From Lamellibrachia columna (lineage: Eukaryota > Annelida > Polychaeta > Sabellida > Siboglinidae), in assembly GCA_963662155.1 (NCBI GenBank), contig OY759266.1, forward strand, positions 55,569,510-55,633,509: DNA of 64,000 nt, written 5' to 3'. The notes below the pieces were generated by a model, which saw only the letters and a program-made list of their open reading frames with translations, was not told where the DNA came from and ran no database searches. Positions 51,955-64,000 of the stretch are shown piece after piece. Within the stretch, counting starts at the first letter, position 1; each line of letters opens with the position of its first letter. The translations under genes and the position numbers were made by a program.

Positions 51955-52645
51955 GATGAGCCACGTCAAAGGATGAATCTCAAAGATCAGAGTGGGTGAA
52001 ACCACGGTTACTCCATCAGATAGCGTCAGTAATCTGGGAATCATCTTTGACACAAATATACATAACATATATCATGGCCAGACGGGTCACCCGGTCTATG
52101 AAGTTCTCACATCCATTCTCACACAGCTTCACTGGCTCTCGATGGAACTGAGGATACTGTGTAAGATCAGCCTACTTGTGTTTAAAACAGTGAATGGTAT
52201 TTCACCCCATTACATATGTGTAATTCTGTTAAACCATTCGTCCCAGCACGTGATGATTTGCGTTTTGCAGACAAGCTGCTCCCTCTATATCACATAGCTG
52301 GAACCTCTCGGGGAGAGTAATCTTTCCTCGTTGCTACAGCAACAATCTTCGGTCTTTTATCTTAGAAACCACTACAATTGACACCTTAAAATCAGCCCTG
52401 AAACACACATCTTCAATGTGGGGTACAAATAAGACTTATTTTATGGAAATGCTTGAACTGTCTACATGGTGGAAACAGCAATATGATAATTTTATATGAT
52501 AATCTTAAAATATTAAATTATTTTTAATGGACAGTTTACTAAATAAACTCAACTGGTTTAATGGTCAAATTTGGAGCAAGCGCCATGAGCATCACGTGTT
52601 GGCGGATACCGACGCTATAAGACGTCATTATTATTATTATTGGCT
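51955..52645 (+). pseudogene. LINE 3' end (RT C-terminus plus tail)
   Basis: Plus-strand translation gives VGETTVTPSDSVSNLGIIFD, then after a gap LTQLHWLSMELRILCKISLL and VFKTVNGISPHYI, the conserved end of CR1/Jockey-type pol. It ends with gcgccatgagc ... cgctataagacgtc and (ATT)n, the LINE 3' tail. Truncated and frame-damaged. Confidence 0.75.
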
Positions 52646-52649
52646 AGTT

Positions 52650-53390
52650 GTGACTGCATACTTACACGTGCCATGTATGATCGAAATCCCTAGTTATTCC
52701 CTGTGACAGTTAGCGCTGTACTGAGAATGGTAGGTGCACTAGCAAACTATACTGAGGTGTTGTGCAGTACACACCACAGGGGGGGCTTTTAAGTTTGATA
52801 AAACTGTAAATACATATTTTTTCAAAATATATTTACACTGTACATAGAACGAGCTAGCTTCCTTATTATTTTATACAATGTGCACACTTCAGTGTTGTGC
52901 ACTGTTAATGGTCGAAGACTTACTGTTGACTCATTCAAATACTTATGAGATGAATACTTGTACTTTTGTGTAACATAAACTGATATGTGTTTTGTGTAAC
53001 ATAAACTGATATGTGTTTGGAAAAACTGCCGGTCTCCAGGGCAGGTGGAAAGACAATCCAATGTGTAGCGTCAATCAACGTATGGCCTTGGCTGATTACC
53101 GGCCCACCGTGTTGTGCCACTGCTATGGCGAAGGCGTCCACTGCAGCCGGCATAGGCCACATTCGAAACTAGGAAAATAATTCTTCTTATTCGTGTAAAA
53201 CTATTCATGGTACGTCCATTCACCTCGAATATTGATGTCATGCGGTGAACCAATCATCACCCAATTTGCAATTCGCTCAGCCTGCGCCAATGGGCCTTTG
53301 TACATGCGCATGGAACCAGCAAACATTCAGCTGTTTGTTGCCATTTCATAAAGAGAGTAGTTGTAGACTTTTTGGAGTATCAAAGTCCCA
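52650..53390. other. No recognised gene
   Basis: A short ctgatatgtgttttgtgtaacataaa dimer lies at about 52,970-53,010. An open minus frame at about 53,160-52,935 has no family I recognise. Confidence 0.4.
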
Positions 53391-53399
53391 TGTGCTTGA

Positions 53400-53860
53400 C
53401 GCCACATGCTAATATGACTTGTCCTCTTCGTGTCCAGATGTGGTACAGAAGGCTCCATGCTAATATTACTTGTTTTCTTCGTGTCCAAGTGTGTTACAGA
53501 AGGTTCCATGCCAATATTACTTGTCTTCTTCGTGTCCACGTGTGGTACAGAAGGTTCCATGCTAATATTACTTGTCCTCTTCGTGTCCAGGTGTGGTACA
53601 CACTGTTCCATGCTAATATTACTTGTCTTCTTCGTGTCTATGTGTGGCACACTGGGCATCATGCTAATATTACTTGTACTCTTCGTGTCCAGGTTTGGTA
53701 TATAGGGCTCCATGCTAAAATTACTTGCCGTCTTCGTGCCCAGGTGTGTTATACAAGGTTCCATGCTAATATTACTTGCCGTCTTCTTGCCCAGGTGTGT
53801 TACAAAGGGCTCCGTGTTAATAGTACTTGTCCTCTTCGTGCGGTACACAAGGCTCCATGC
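53400..53860 (-). repeat. 51-bp minisatellite, open on both strands
   Basis: About nine units with core catgctaatattacttgtct then tcttcgtgtcca. As 51 is a multiple of 3, each strand keeps a repeated frame; the minus strand reads a 17-residue motif (TSNISMEPSVPHLDTKK). The enclosing frame is 201 codons. Uniform periodicity with no signal or domain argues for a repeat rather than a gene. 53,950-54,745 is AT-rich without genes. Confidence 0.8.
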
Positions 53861-54749
53861 TAATATACCGAAAGGTATATGTGAAGAACCACAGCCCAAC
53901 CCTGAACACAAGAACATGCCTTGTATGATCACAGCTTTCAGAGCTTCGAAGAAATAAACGAAACCATTATTCAGTATGGCAAATATACGTCTATACTGTT
54001 TTACATGTCGTATGCATGTGTAGGAAGCGTTTCTTTGATGTCTGTAAGGGCGTTCTTTGCAATGACAGTGTATGTTAATGTACTAAAGTATAGTTTAGCT
54101 TATTCGTATACTTCAATTAACTTAATCTACAAATGTAAATACCGATTTTCACATTTATATATGGGTATAGCAAAGTGAAAATTAATAAATATAGATTTAA
54201 TATTATATGGCAGTTATTACAAATGAAACAATGCACCTCCAGATAGCTTACAAGAAACCTGCGCATTTACTACTACGAAACAATGACACATACTAATTAT
54301 TATCATATTTACCACCAAAACGTTGGTTCAAACTGTATTACGTTTTCATATATTGCATGCGTAGACCTACTGACCAACTATGTTTTCTATATTTGCACTG
54401 ACAATAAACATTTAAAATGTTTGCTTTCCTTTTGATTTTGTTTAGTCATTTGTTCATGTTAATATTCATGTTGGTTAAACTGTAAAGATGACAAACATTT
54501 AATGTATTATGGCTACTTTTAATCTCTCTTTTGCGTACATTTCTATGTTACGTTCATGCTCTTGTTGGGCGCATTAAATGGATCATCCACTGGCATTAGT
54601 ATTACTTAGGCCATTTTGTATCTCTCTGTGGGTGCAGCTATTACTGGGGATGTGGCAGTCCTATCTTTTTTCGGGAGGATCAACCTCCATACTCCCACCA
54701 ATCCCAACTCCCACCTTTAATTTTTGGGGCCAATTTCCCAACAATGTCT

Positions 54750-55128
54750 AGGAACATCCTGCCACCCCCTTGCACTAGAGCTTAATGGGAACATCCTGCC
54801 ACCCCCTTGCACTAGAGCTTAATGGGAACATCCTGCCACCCCGTTGCACTAGAGCTTAAATGGAACATCCTGCCACCCCCTTGCACTAGAGCTTAATGGG
54901 AACATCCTGCCACCCCCTTGCACTAGAGCTTAATGGGAACATCCTGCCACCCCCTTGCACTAGAGCTTAATGGGAACATCCTGCCACCCCGTTGCACTAG
55001 AGCTTAATGGGAACATCCTGCCACCCCCTTGCACTAGAGCTTAATGGGAACATCCTGCCACCCCCTTGCACTAGAGCTTAATGGGAACATCCTGTCACCC
55101 CCTTGCACTAGAGCTTAATGGGAACATT
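54750..55128. repeat. 37-bp minisatellite, about ten copies
   Basis: Unit gggaacatcctgccaccccc followed by ttgcactagagcttaat, very homogeneous, so a recent expansion. Confidence 0.95.
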
Positions 55129-55470
55129 CGCTGCTTCAAACTTATAGCTGAAATTGCATAACAGCGAGATGAGATAAGTTCACCTTAGCTATGTGTTAAG
55201 TATTTAGATACATTCGGAGCATGAAACCAATGGCTGACACTGTCTATTATATCTAAGCATCTTAACTCATCTGCGTTGGTTGGCAGCAATGTTGTTAGAT
55301 GACGTAAGATGTAAGTGTACATTTAGTGTTACATTTAATTCAATCAAGGAATCAACACAAAGACGGTAATAGGTTGATATATGCGCAATCCATTAATGAT
55401 AATATTTATTGTCAACAGTTACAACTTAGGTACATCTGTATTATACAAATTGCATCATTTAAATCTAAAA

Positions 55471-55475
<5 letters not shown>

Positions 55476-55512
<37 letters not shown>

Positions 55513-55527
55513 ACGCACCCACACACA

Positions 55528-55590
<63 letters not shown>

Positions 55591-55992
55591 GCAGACATAC
55601 TACCACACTGACCCACACACACACATACACATACATACATATATATGCGCACACGCACGCACGCACACATCACATACACTCACACACAGCAGAGAGGACG
55701 CAAGCACACATACAGACAGACCGACACACAGACACACACACACACAGACAGACAGACATACGCACACATACATACATATATATATACACACAGACATACA
55801 CCCTCACTCACTCACTCACTCACTCACTCACTCACTCACTCACTCACTCACCCACTCACTCGCTTACTCACTCACACAAACACACACAGAAACCCACAGA
55901 AAGACAGACGCCCCCCACAGACACACACAGATGCACACACCGACAACCACACACACATGCGCACACCACTCACGCACGCACGTACACACGCA

Positions 55993-56024
<32 letters not shown>

Positions 56025-56060
56025 CAGACAGATAGACGGACATATACACACGTACGCACA
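55476..56060. repeat. Compound microsatellites
   Basis: (GA)n, (TA)n, CA-rich, (CACT)n and CGCA tracts in succession. Long His-Thr/Ser-Leu type open frames here are artefacts. 56,060-56,880 has no recognised gene. Confidence 0.95.
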
Positions 56061-56879
56061 CCACGATCGTGATCCAAAGTTGCATTGCATGTGCACGGCG
56101 CTGTTAGCGATCGGGTTCCAACGCGGGCATATACATATATATATACCGAATGTAGCTGTGACATCGCCTTGAAAGAATCGCAAGATATCGAGTATGCCAG
56201 CATTCGTGCGCACGCGAAAGAACATGACTCATACGCCAACTTCAGATTCGCAATCCTAAACTGTTCATATGGCACACATAGATCGTAATAGCGATCGACC
56301 TCCGAAACAGAATTACACGTATCGCCTTTTAACGCGATCCGTTAGCGACGTTTAAACAGGACAGTAAGTCTACACAACTCCAAACATCAAAAACCACGGC
56401 GTACTGGAACTGCGGCACCGTTGTGAGCACCGAGCACGTATCCAAGTCTCAAAGAGAAAGGCGACAACCACGATCAGCTAACGTTATTTACAGCATGTCC
56501 CACATTCATATAACAGATCTTTCAGTTCTTGGCGGTTTTTATTCACGTTTCTCAAATTGTGCAGTCTCAAACTTCCGCTTAGTGTTGAATCAATCACGCG
56601 TCGATCGTGTTTTGTTTGTGGACGTCGATGTACGTACGAGGCGCCTCTTACGCGCACGACATCATTGCACAAGTGATGGACACAGTACACAACTCTCCTG
56701 CGGTCGGAATTTAGACTCGTCCATCTTTCAAAACACTGGATGAACATTTATTGAAAACAAAATGGCTGGTGGAAATGCCAATCGTCAATGCGCACACATG
56801 TTTTTTTATGCTGCATTTCCGAAAAGTCAATCGTGGCGTAAGGCTGGCAGTTTTGATCTTGCTTCCAAGGTCGATGTCG

Positions 56880-57065
56880 AAGCGCGCAGTATCTTCCCCG
56901 TCGACCAGAAGTTGGTTCGCGGCGGGGAAGATGTTGACGCAACATCAAACGGCATATTCTCCGTCGACCGGAAGCCAGTCCGTGGCAGGGAAGATGTCGA
57001 CGCAGGTTCAGACGGCGTATTTCCCGTCGACAGAAAACTGGTCGGTGGCAAAGAGCGATGTCGTC
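56880..57065 (+). repeat. 60-bp tandem repeat, three copies
   Basis: Units containing gtcgac(c/a)g(g/a)aa and gg(g)aagatgt(t/c)gacgca. An open plus frame of 122 codons (56,762-57,130) runs through it with repeats of F-P/S-V-D-R-K-V-R-G; no domain, doubtful as a gene. Confidence 0.65.
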
Positions 57066-57194
57066 CGGTCGCACAGGAGCCAATCGCTCGCGAAGACGCC
57101 GTGAAGTCTCACCTAGGACAGTCGCAATAGGCATTCTGAAGGCAAGGTTTTACATTGTTGTTTCCATGCAATTTTAAAATACGTCAGTGAAGCT

Positions 57195-57995
57195 TAAACA
57201 TCCTGGATTGAAACAAACGTTCCATCAAATATACACCGACATAAATGCATACTTTGCAGACAATTGTATAAATGTTACAGTTTAAGAGCAGCTTAACGAA
57301 CAAACTTTCCATCAAATATACAATGACATAAATGCATACTTTGCAGACAATTGTATAAATGTTACAGTTTAAGAGCAGCTTAACGAACAAACTTTCCATC
57401 AAATATACAATGACATAAATGCATACTTTGCAGACAATTGTATAAATGCTACAGTTTAAGAGCAGCTTAACGAACAAACTTTCCATCAAATATACAATGA
57501 CATAAATGCATACTTTGCAGACAATTGTATAAATGTTACAGTTTAAGAGCAGCTTAACGAACAAACTTTCCATCAAATATACAATGACATAAATGCATAC
57601 TTTGCAGACAATTGTATAAATGTTACAGTTTAAGAGCAGCTTAACGAACAAACTTTCCATCAAATATACAATGACATAAATGCATACTTTGCAGACAATT
57701 GTATAAATGTTACAGTTTAAGAGCAGCTTAACGAACAAACTTTCCATCAAATATACAATGACATAAATGCATACTTTGCAGACAATTTTATAAATTCTAC
57801 AGTTTAAGAGCAGCTTAACGAACAAACTTTCCATCAAATATACAATGACATAAATGCATACTTTGCAGACAATTGTATAAATGCTACAGTTTAAGAGCAG
57901 CTTAACGAACAAACTTTCCATCAAATATACAATGACATAAATGCATACTTTGCAGACAATTGTATAAATGCTACAGTTTAAGAGCAGCTTAACAT
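57195..57995 (-). repeat. 87-bp satellite, about nine copies, open on minus strand
   Basis: Near-identical units of 87 bp (29 codons). The minus strand is open for 246 codons with a repeated hydrophobic motif (MESLFVKLLLNC; YTIVCKVCIYVIVYL). Period divisible by 3 explains the open frame; no flanking coding signal is seen. Confidence 0.9.
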
Positions 57996-58389
57996 GGACA
58001 AATGAGAATAGTCCAGAGGCTCACTTTTGTGAATTAATAAAATTAAAAAACATCACTGTCATGTGGCTGTTGAAAAGTATTACAATAAATGTTGATACGC
58101 GCCCCGAGTGTATCTGTTTGCAACAGTTTATCAAAGCACGTTTGGCATCGACGCACTAACAAACCACAACTTATGAAACACAAAATATTCAATTTCAGAG
58201 CACATCTGAGGTGATATTTTAATTCACATGGGTGTGTACATTATTTATTTGTCTTGAAAGATCCGCAACGTCATGGAAGTTGGTGTGTGATCTGAGCGGA
58301 TGATATGTGACAAAGTGTCAGGAAGGTGACACATCAGGTGGACATCGACTGTAGATATTTACCTGTGTGGGCGGCACATGGGCGGCGCG

Positions 58390-61209
58390 CTACGACTGAA
58401 GACGACGTATATTATCTTCTGCCTCTTTTTCCCACCGTCTTATCTGCCCCAAATCCCACGCCCAGTCGCCAGCCCGCGCCTTCAGTTGACGAGTCACGGC
58501 CTGGAAGCGGTCCAGGCGCCGCTGCCACAACTCCAGTGACTGCGTGTCGTCCCTGCATTCGCCCGGCGGGTACTGTAGGTCGAGGCTACAACAAGACATA
58601 AGTCTCACTCACTGTCATCTCTCACTGTCACATCACACATGTGAACGTACAAGTGTCACACGATTGTGACATAGTCCACTCACTGTCATCTCTCACTCTC
58701 ACAGTACACGTGTCAACGCATAGGTGTCACACCACTGTGACAGAGTCCACTCACTGTCATATATCACTGTCACAGTACATGTGTCAACGCATAGGTGTCA
58801 CACCACTGTGACAGAGTCCACTCACTGTCATCTCTCACTGTCACAGTACACGTGTCAACGCATAGGTGTCACACCACTGTGACAAGAGTCCACTCACTGT
58901 CATATCTCACTGTCACAGTACACGTGTCAACGCATAGGTGTCACACCACTGTGACAGAGTCCACTCACTGTCATCTCTCACTGCCACAGTACACGTGTCA
59001 ACGCATAGGTGTCACACCACTGTGACAGAGTCCACTCACTGTCATCTCTCACTGTCACAGTACACGTGTCAACGCATAGGTGTCACACCACTGTGACAGA
59101 GTCCACTCACTGTCAGCTCTCACTGTCACATTACACCGGTCATCATAAAAATGTCATACGATTGTGACACTGGCAAAGTCATCTCACTTGCAGATACTCA
59201 CATTGGTAGCCACAGTTCTGGTCTTCGTCCTGCGATGTCCCTTGCTCGGGCCACCCCAGCCTCGCTCATCTCATTGTTGGATAGACTGTAACATGTAACA
59301 CTAATATTATAAATAAACATTGTTACAATGTTACTGCGTCACCCTCATGGATAATACCCCATCTCTTGTACACACCCTCCCTCCCTCACAGTTCCCATTG
59401 TAATATGTAATCGTATGTTGTCGTTATTGTTGCAGTAGAAAGTCAGTTGAAAAAAAGTATGTCACAACAGTTTAGTGATTTTTAAAAGACAAATCTTTAA
59501 AATAAGATAAATATGTTAACAAATTATCACCAGTAAAATCATTGGTGATAATAAAATGTGTGGAAGACTATAACAAAACTAAAATTATCTACATTTATTT
59601 AGTAACATTAGTTTTGACAGACAGAGGTTTTATAGACAGAATGTTGAAAGAAGCACCAATATTAAAATGTAAAACCATAAAAAGTGGCACGGTTTTACCA
59701 AATATTCAGTGGTAGACACATTAGGAAGACTACGACAAAGTAGTCGTTGCCCGGGGGCGGACTCAATGCATTGCCAGTATACCAGACTTCAGAAAAATGC
59801 CACGTTTTCTGAGTGTGTTTTTTTTTTTATACATATTGCATAATAACAAACGCAACCTGTTTGGGGTATCAAATCACACGGACTGGGTAATTAAGTATGT
59901 CCGGCCTCGGGGGTGGTTCGGGAGGGTTCGATCGAACCCCTCTTTTTGAGAAAATGTTGTGTAACTAAAAATTTTCAGACATCATCCCAGATATCCTCGG
60001 CTTATTGTGTATGGTCGAATCCCCCTTTTCAAAATCTTGAGGACGGGTTTGTTAAGGGTATATATTTCGACATCTCAAACCTTAGTCAACATTAATCAAT
60101 GAAGAAAATATACTAGTTAATTAAATGTATACCGCATATCATGGAAGAATGGAAGAATTTTTGGTGTTACTCCATCAATACTATATTTTATTTAACTTGT
60201 GGAATATTACCCCGTCCATGAAAAGGGGTGTATATTTCAATCCGCGCGACTTAAAAAACTCATTTTATGGTATTTTTTTTACACAAGCCTAAAACCTGTT
60301 TTGTGGATCAGGTAGATAAATACTCAACGATGACATACTGGCAATGCATCGAATGCCCCCCCCCCCCCGGAGGTCGTAGTCGTTTTCTATAGCCTGGGCG
60401 TCAAAGTGAACTTTGTCGTGTGATAGTCATCAATTTAACATGTCACTTGCCTGAGATGTGTCAGTCCCGGCAGGTCGACCGCCGCGCGTACCACGTCTTT
60501 CGCCCCAACGTCGTCCAGGTAGTTCCCCGACAACCTGCAGCAGTGTAGGTCAACATATTGTCACATACAGCTTCGTGTGTCAAATATCACCCTCACAACA
60601 CAATCGTCTAATATCAACGTATTGATAAATGGCTACATTTTCTCTATTATTGTTTTGTGTGCTTGTATGTTTTCACGAGTGCGTGCGCATGTGGCTGTGT
60701 TCGTGCGTGCGTGTGTACGTGCATGTGCGTGTGTTCGTGAGTATGTAATGACCTAAGCCTAACGTAGAGTTCAGTTCTGTTGTTTTACCCACCACAGCGA
60801 CTTCAGACTTATCATTGACTCTGTGGCTTGAGTGACAAGTGACATGTCGTCACTGTTGAGTTGACATCGGCGCAGGCTGGTTAAACAACACATACACATG
60901 TTTAATTAAATTACAACACATTTATATGGAAACAAGATTAAACACGCATTATTCAGATTTCACTTCACTTGTCAAGATCTACATCATCGTCAAAACATTT
61001 TAATAATAATAATAATAACTGCATTTTATGTTTGTTTGTTTGTAACTGTATTGTAATAACAACATAAATGTAGTTATATCCAAAATCCTAGAGACATTGT
61101 TATTTCACTATAAACAACATACCTCAGTTGATGAAGCGTTGGAGCCTCGGCAAGACACTGCCTCAACGCGTCAGCAGACTTCGGGCCGTGAAAGTTGTTG
61201 TTGTCGAGG
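58390..61209 (-). CDS. LRR gene, 3' part (ribonuclease-inhibitor type)
   Basis: Minus-strand exons: 61,123-61,209, about 60,794-60,876, 60,451-60,534, 59,202-59,285 and terminal 58,390-58,585. All enter with one base and leave with two, so they join in frame. Each internal exon encodes one 28-29-residue leucine-rich repeat (LDNNNFHGPKSADALRQCL; LSGNYLDDVGAKDVVRAAVD; LSNNEMSEAGVARARD). The last exon encodes a charged helical C-terminus (WQRRLDRFQ; IRRWEKEAEDNIRRLQS) and the stop. One-repeat-per-exon architecture is typical of NLR and RNH1-like proteins; the N-terminal part lies outside or was not recognised, so effector domain is unknown. Confidence 0.7.
58610..59130. repeat. 71-bp satellite in LRR-gene intron, about seven copies
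   Basis: Unit agtccactcactgtcatctc ... gtcaacgcataggtgtcacaccactgtgacag. Contains a tgtcac/gtgaca palindromic theme. Confidence 0.9.
59729..60423. mobile_element. Candidate non-autonomous DNA transposon
   Basis: The ends are inverted relatives: (t/c)acgacaaagt ... gtagtcgttgcccggggg near 59,731 and its counterpart near 60,345-60,421 (atactggcaatgcat shared inside). The interior has gggttcgatcgaacccc (59,923-59,940) and no coding capacity. It sits in an LRR-gene intron. Target duplication not resolved. Confidence 0.4.
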
Positions 61210-62050
61210 CTGTTTAAACAACAAACAAAGGCAACGTGCACGTCGATGTGTCCACAAACAACGTTTCTATATCTACCTGTGAACATTATTACTACTATTA
61301 TTATTTATATTATTATTTTTTCTGAAAATATAAATTGTCAATATACATTATATAAACCAGTCATGACTTCAACGAATCAGTGCCTCATCAGTTCGATTTC
61401 AAATTCAGTATGCACTACTACATGCACTACTACATGCACTACTACATGCACTACTACATGCTGGCTCGTTTATGCAACTTTCATATGTAGTTTTGTGAAA
61501 TGATCAGACAATCTATTAAATTATTTAATTCATGCAGAATTTATTGAAGTGAAAATGGAAACGTTGAAAACTCACGAATTTCGCCCTTGGTGAAATTTCA
61601 TGACTTTGTCATGTGATCGGCGAGAGGATGGAAGTCACGCCCACGATCAGCGTTGACTCCATAAAATGTTTACCGTTTTGGATATCCACTATTTTGAGCC
61701 TTACCAGATCTAACGACTGAAGTCAATTTTTCGATAATTTAAAAAAATACACATTTAAAAATTAAACCGACTGCGGATATTACTATTCATTCACTACATA
61801 TCAAGATATCAGCGAACCGGATTCGCTATAGGCTAAATCAGTTGAGGATGCAGTTTTAATATAAAACTTGTAGCCTACATGCATGGACTCGGGTCCAACA
61901 GCATACCAACTAAATAAAAAAAAATCATATGCACATCTTCTTTTCGTGTCCTTCGCACAAGGTGCTGCCACTTTATGGCACATGTCTTCGCCTGGTCCGT
62001 GGCAGTGGCCGGGTCTTCCGGTGTACAAGGATCGTCCAGCAGCCAGCAGC
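61210..62050. other. No recognised gene
   Basis: AT-rich; a 12-bp array actacatgcact (four copies) at about 61,411-61,460. Confidence 0.5.
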
Positions 62051-62059
62051 AGAGGAAGT

Positions 62060-63470
62060 GGGACATTGCATGTTCAGAGGAGGTGGGACATTGTCTGTTC
62101 AGAGGAGGTGGGACATTGTCTGTTCAGAGGAGGTGGGACATTGTCTGCTCAGAGGAGGTGGGACATTGTCTGTTCAGAGGAGGTGGAACATTGTCTGTTC
62201 AGAGGAGGTGGAACATTGTCTGTTCAGAGGAGGTGGGACATTGTATGTTCAGAGGAGGTGGGACATTGTCTGTTCAGAGGAGGTGGGACATTGTCTGTTC
62301 AGAGGAGGTGGGACATTGTCTGTTCAGAGGAGGTGGGACGTTGTCTGTCTAGAGGAGGTGGGACGTTGTCTGTTCAGAGGAGGTGGGACGTTGTCTGTTC
62401 AGAGGAGGTGGGACGTTGTCTGTTCAGAGGAGGTGGGACATTGTCTGTTCAGAGGAGGTGGGACATTGTCTGTTCAGAGGAGGTGGGGCATTGTCTGTTC
62501 AGAGGAGGTGGGACATTGTCTGTTCAGAGGAGGTGGGACATTGTCTGTTCAGAGGAGGTGGGGCATTGTCTGTTCAGAGGAGGTGGGACATTGTATGTTC
62601 AGAGGAGGTGGGACATTGTCTGTTCAGAGGAGGTGGGACATTGTCTGTTCAGAGGAGGTGGGACATTGTATGTTCAGAGGAGGTGGGACATTGTCTGTTC
62701 AGAGGAGGTGGGACGTTGTCTGTTCAGAGGAGGTGGGACATTGTCTGTTCAGAGGAGGTGGGTCATTGTCTGTTCAGAGGAGGTGGGACATTGTCTGTTC
62801 AGAGGAGGTGGGACATTGTATGTTCAGAGGAGGTGGGACATTGTCTGTTCAGAGGAGGTGGGACATTGTCTGTTCAGAGGAGGTGGGGCATTGTCTGTTC
62901 AGAGGAGGTGGGACATTGTATGTTCAGAGGAGGTGGGACATTGTATGTTCAGAGGAGGTGGGACATTGTCTGTTCAGAGGAGGTGGGACATTGTCTGTTC
63001 AGAGGAGGTGGGGCATTGTCTGTTCAGAGGAGGTGGGACATTGTCTGTTCAGAGGAGGTGGGACATTGTCTGTTCAGAGGAGGTGGGACATTGTCTGTTC
63101 AGAGGAGGTGGGACATTGTCTGTTCAGAGGAGGTGGGACATTGTCTGTTCAGAGGAGGTGGGACATTGTCTGTTCAGAGGAGGTGGGACATTGTATGTTC
63201 AGAGGAGGTGGGACATTGTCTGTTCAGAGGAGGTGGGACATTGTCTGTTCAGAGGAGGTGGGGCATTGTCTGTTCAGAGGAGGTGGGACATTGTCTGTTC
63301 AGAGGAGGTGGGACATTGTCTGTTCAGAGGAGGTGGGGCATTGTCTGTTCAGAGGAGGTGGGACATTGTATGTTCAGAGGAGGTGGGACATTGTCTGTTC
63401 AGAGGAGGTGGGACATTGTCTGTTCAGAGGAGGTGGGACATTGTCTGTTCAGAGGAGGTGGGTCATTGTC
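62060..63470 (+). repeat. 25-bp satellite open in all three plus frames
   Basis: About 57 units of gaggtgggacattgtctgtt plus cagag. 25 leaves remainder 1 on division by 3, so each frame cycles through the same 25-residue motif (GGGTLSVQRRWDIVCSEEVG HCLFR, given in two parts). Frames of 371-561 codons are open simultaneously. No evidence that any is a gene. Variants (gtatgttc, gggcatt, gggacgtt) occur in patches, marking higher-order duplications. Confidence 0.95.
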
Positions 63471-63739
63471 TGTTCTTCCCCCAGTCACACTTCGTTGACT
63501 GCGTCTCATCAATGTAGTGTCATCTCCTTATGTTGGCCTTTGATCGGCCGACTCCGGTACGTAACCGGTTCAGTGAACACCAGCAGAGCCATGGTTGGTG
63601 CAATCCCATTTTGATGACTGTTGATGTTTCTTGCAGTCGTGTTTCCCACATTTCCAGTCTGGTGTTGTTGGGCGATGAGTTCAGCGGTTTTGTGAAGTTC
63701 AGGAAACCTTTCCGTGACTTTAATCAGCTCATAGCAGAT

Positions 63740-64000
63740 ATGTGGTTGTATAGTTGGTGTTTTGAATATGTCGCTTGTCTTGATCTTTCTGTGCGACAAG
63801 CAACAGTCCGCCTGATGTCAGGTGGAGCTATGCCAGCCAGCATGTGTAGGCTTTCTATGTTGGTAGGTTTCAGGCAGCAAGTTATGATGTGGCCGCAGTC
63901 ATGTAGGGCAGAGTTAAGCTTGTTTGCATGTGTTGATCTTGCCCAAACAGCACATGCGTATTCGGCAACAGAATAACAAAAGGCGAGGCCGCTGGATCGT
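63740..64000 (-). pseudogene. LINE pol C-terminal fragment
   Basis: Minus-strand translation from the window edge reads VAEYACAVWARSTHANKLNS, then IITCCLKPTNIESLHML and AGIAPPDIRRTVACR, the conserved post-RT region of a non-LTR retrotransposon. It enters from the right edge and a frame change follows near 63,790. Confidence 0.75.

Overview
This is eukaryotic, animal-type genomic DNA. Coding exons are short and separated by GT-AG and GC-AG introns. Repeats are very dense: at least fifteen tandem-repeat families, long (TA)n, (TG)n and (CA)n tracts, LINE and Gypsy debris, a tRNA-derived SINE and a complete-ended Polinton/Maverick. A secreted-type vWA-EGF-transmembrane receptor and ribonuclease-inhibitor-type LRR exons suggest a marine invertebrate, for example a mollusc or cephalochordate. 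I cannot fix the phylum from sequence alone.

Layout. 1-1,500: satellites, the first carrying many CTCF-like cores. 1,608-6,487: a giant fold-back (two inverted arms of about 1.6-2 kb around a 1-kb loop array) lying against Gypsy integrase sequence. 6,490-9,300: Gypsy and LINE debris, minus strand. 9,343-50,968: one plus-strand gene assembled here from nine phase-consistent exons (signal peptide, vWA, EGF, EGF, transmembrane, tyrosine-motif tail; 458 codons including stop) plus one alternative signal-peptide exon. Its EGF exons lie in a tandem segmental duplication. The intron between the second EGF exon and the transmembrane exon is 23.7 kb and holds LINE fragments, a 44-bp satellite and the Polinton.

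The Polinton (21,979-38,633; 16,655 bp) has 194-bp terminal inverted repeats and a 6-bp target duplication, and was inserted into the 44-bp satellite. On the minus strand it carries a maturation protease, major and minor capsid remnants fused by an internal deletion, a small membrane protein, an integrase with chromodomain, duplicated tiny membrane proteins, two conserved small structural-type proteins, the packaging ATPase and a broken protein-primed DNA polymerase. Beyond the polymerase is an unusual accessory module: acidic proteins with SUMO-interaction-like motifs, an RPA1-DBD-C-like zinc-ribbon/OB-fold protein, an intact NADAR (YbiA-like) protein, and a divergently transcribed spliced gene of unknown function. 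The module is the most novel part of the window. Its NADAR gene is intact while the replication and capsid genes are broken.

43,860-47,290: degenerate minus-strand Gypsy (gag to integrase). 47,700-58,000: SINE, LINE 3' end and many minisatellites, one of which repeats the splice acceptor of the receptor gene's last exon. 58,390-61,209: the 3' part of a minus-strand LRR gene with 84-87-nt repeat exons. 62,060-63,470: a 25-bp array open in all three plus frames. 63,740-64,000: a LINE fragment. No rRNA, functional tRNA or CRISPR array was seen.
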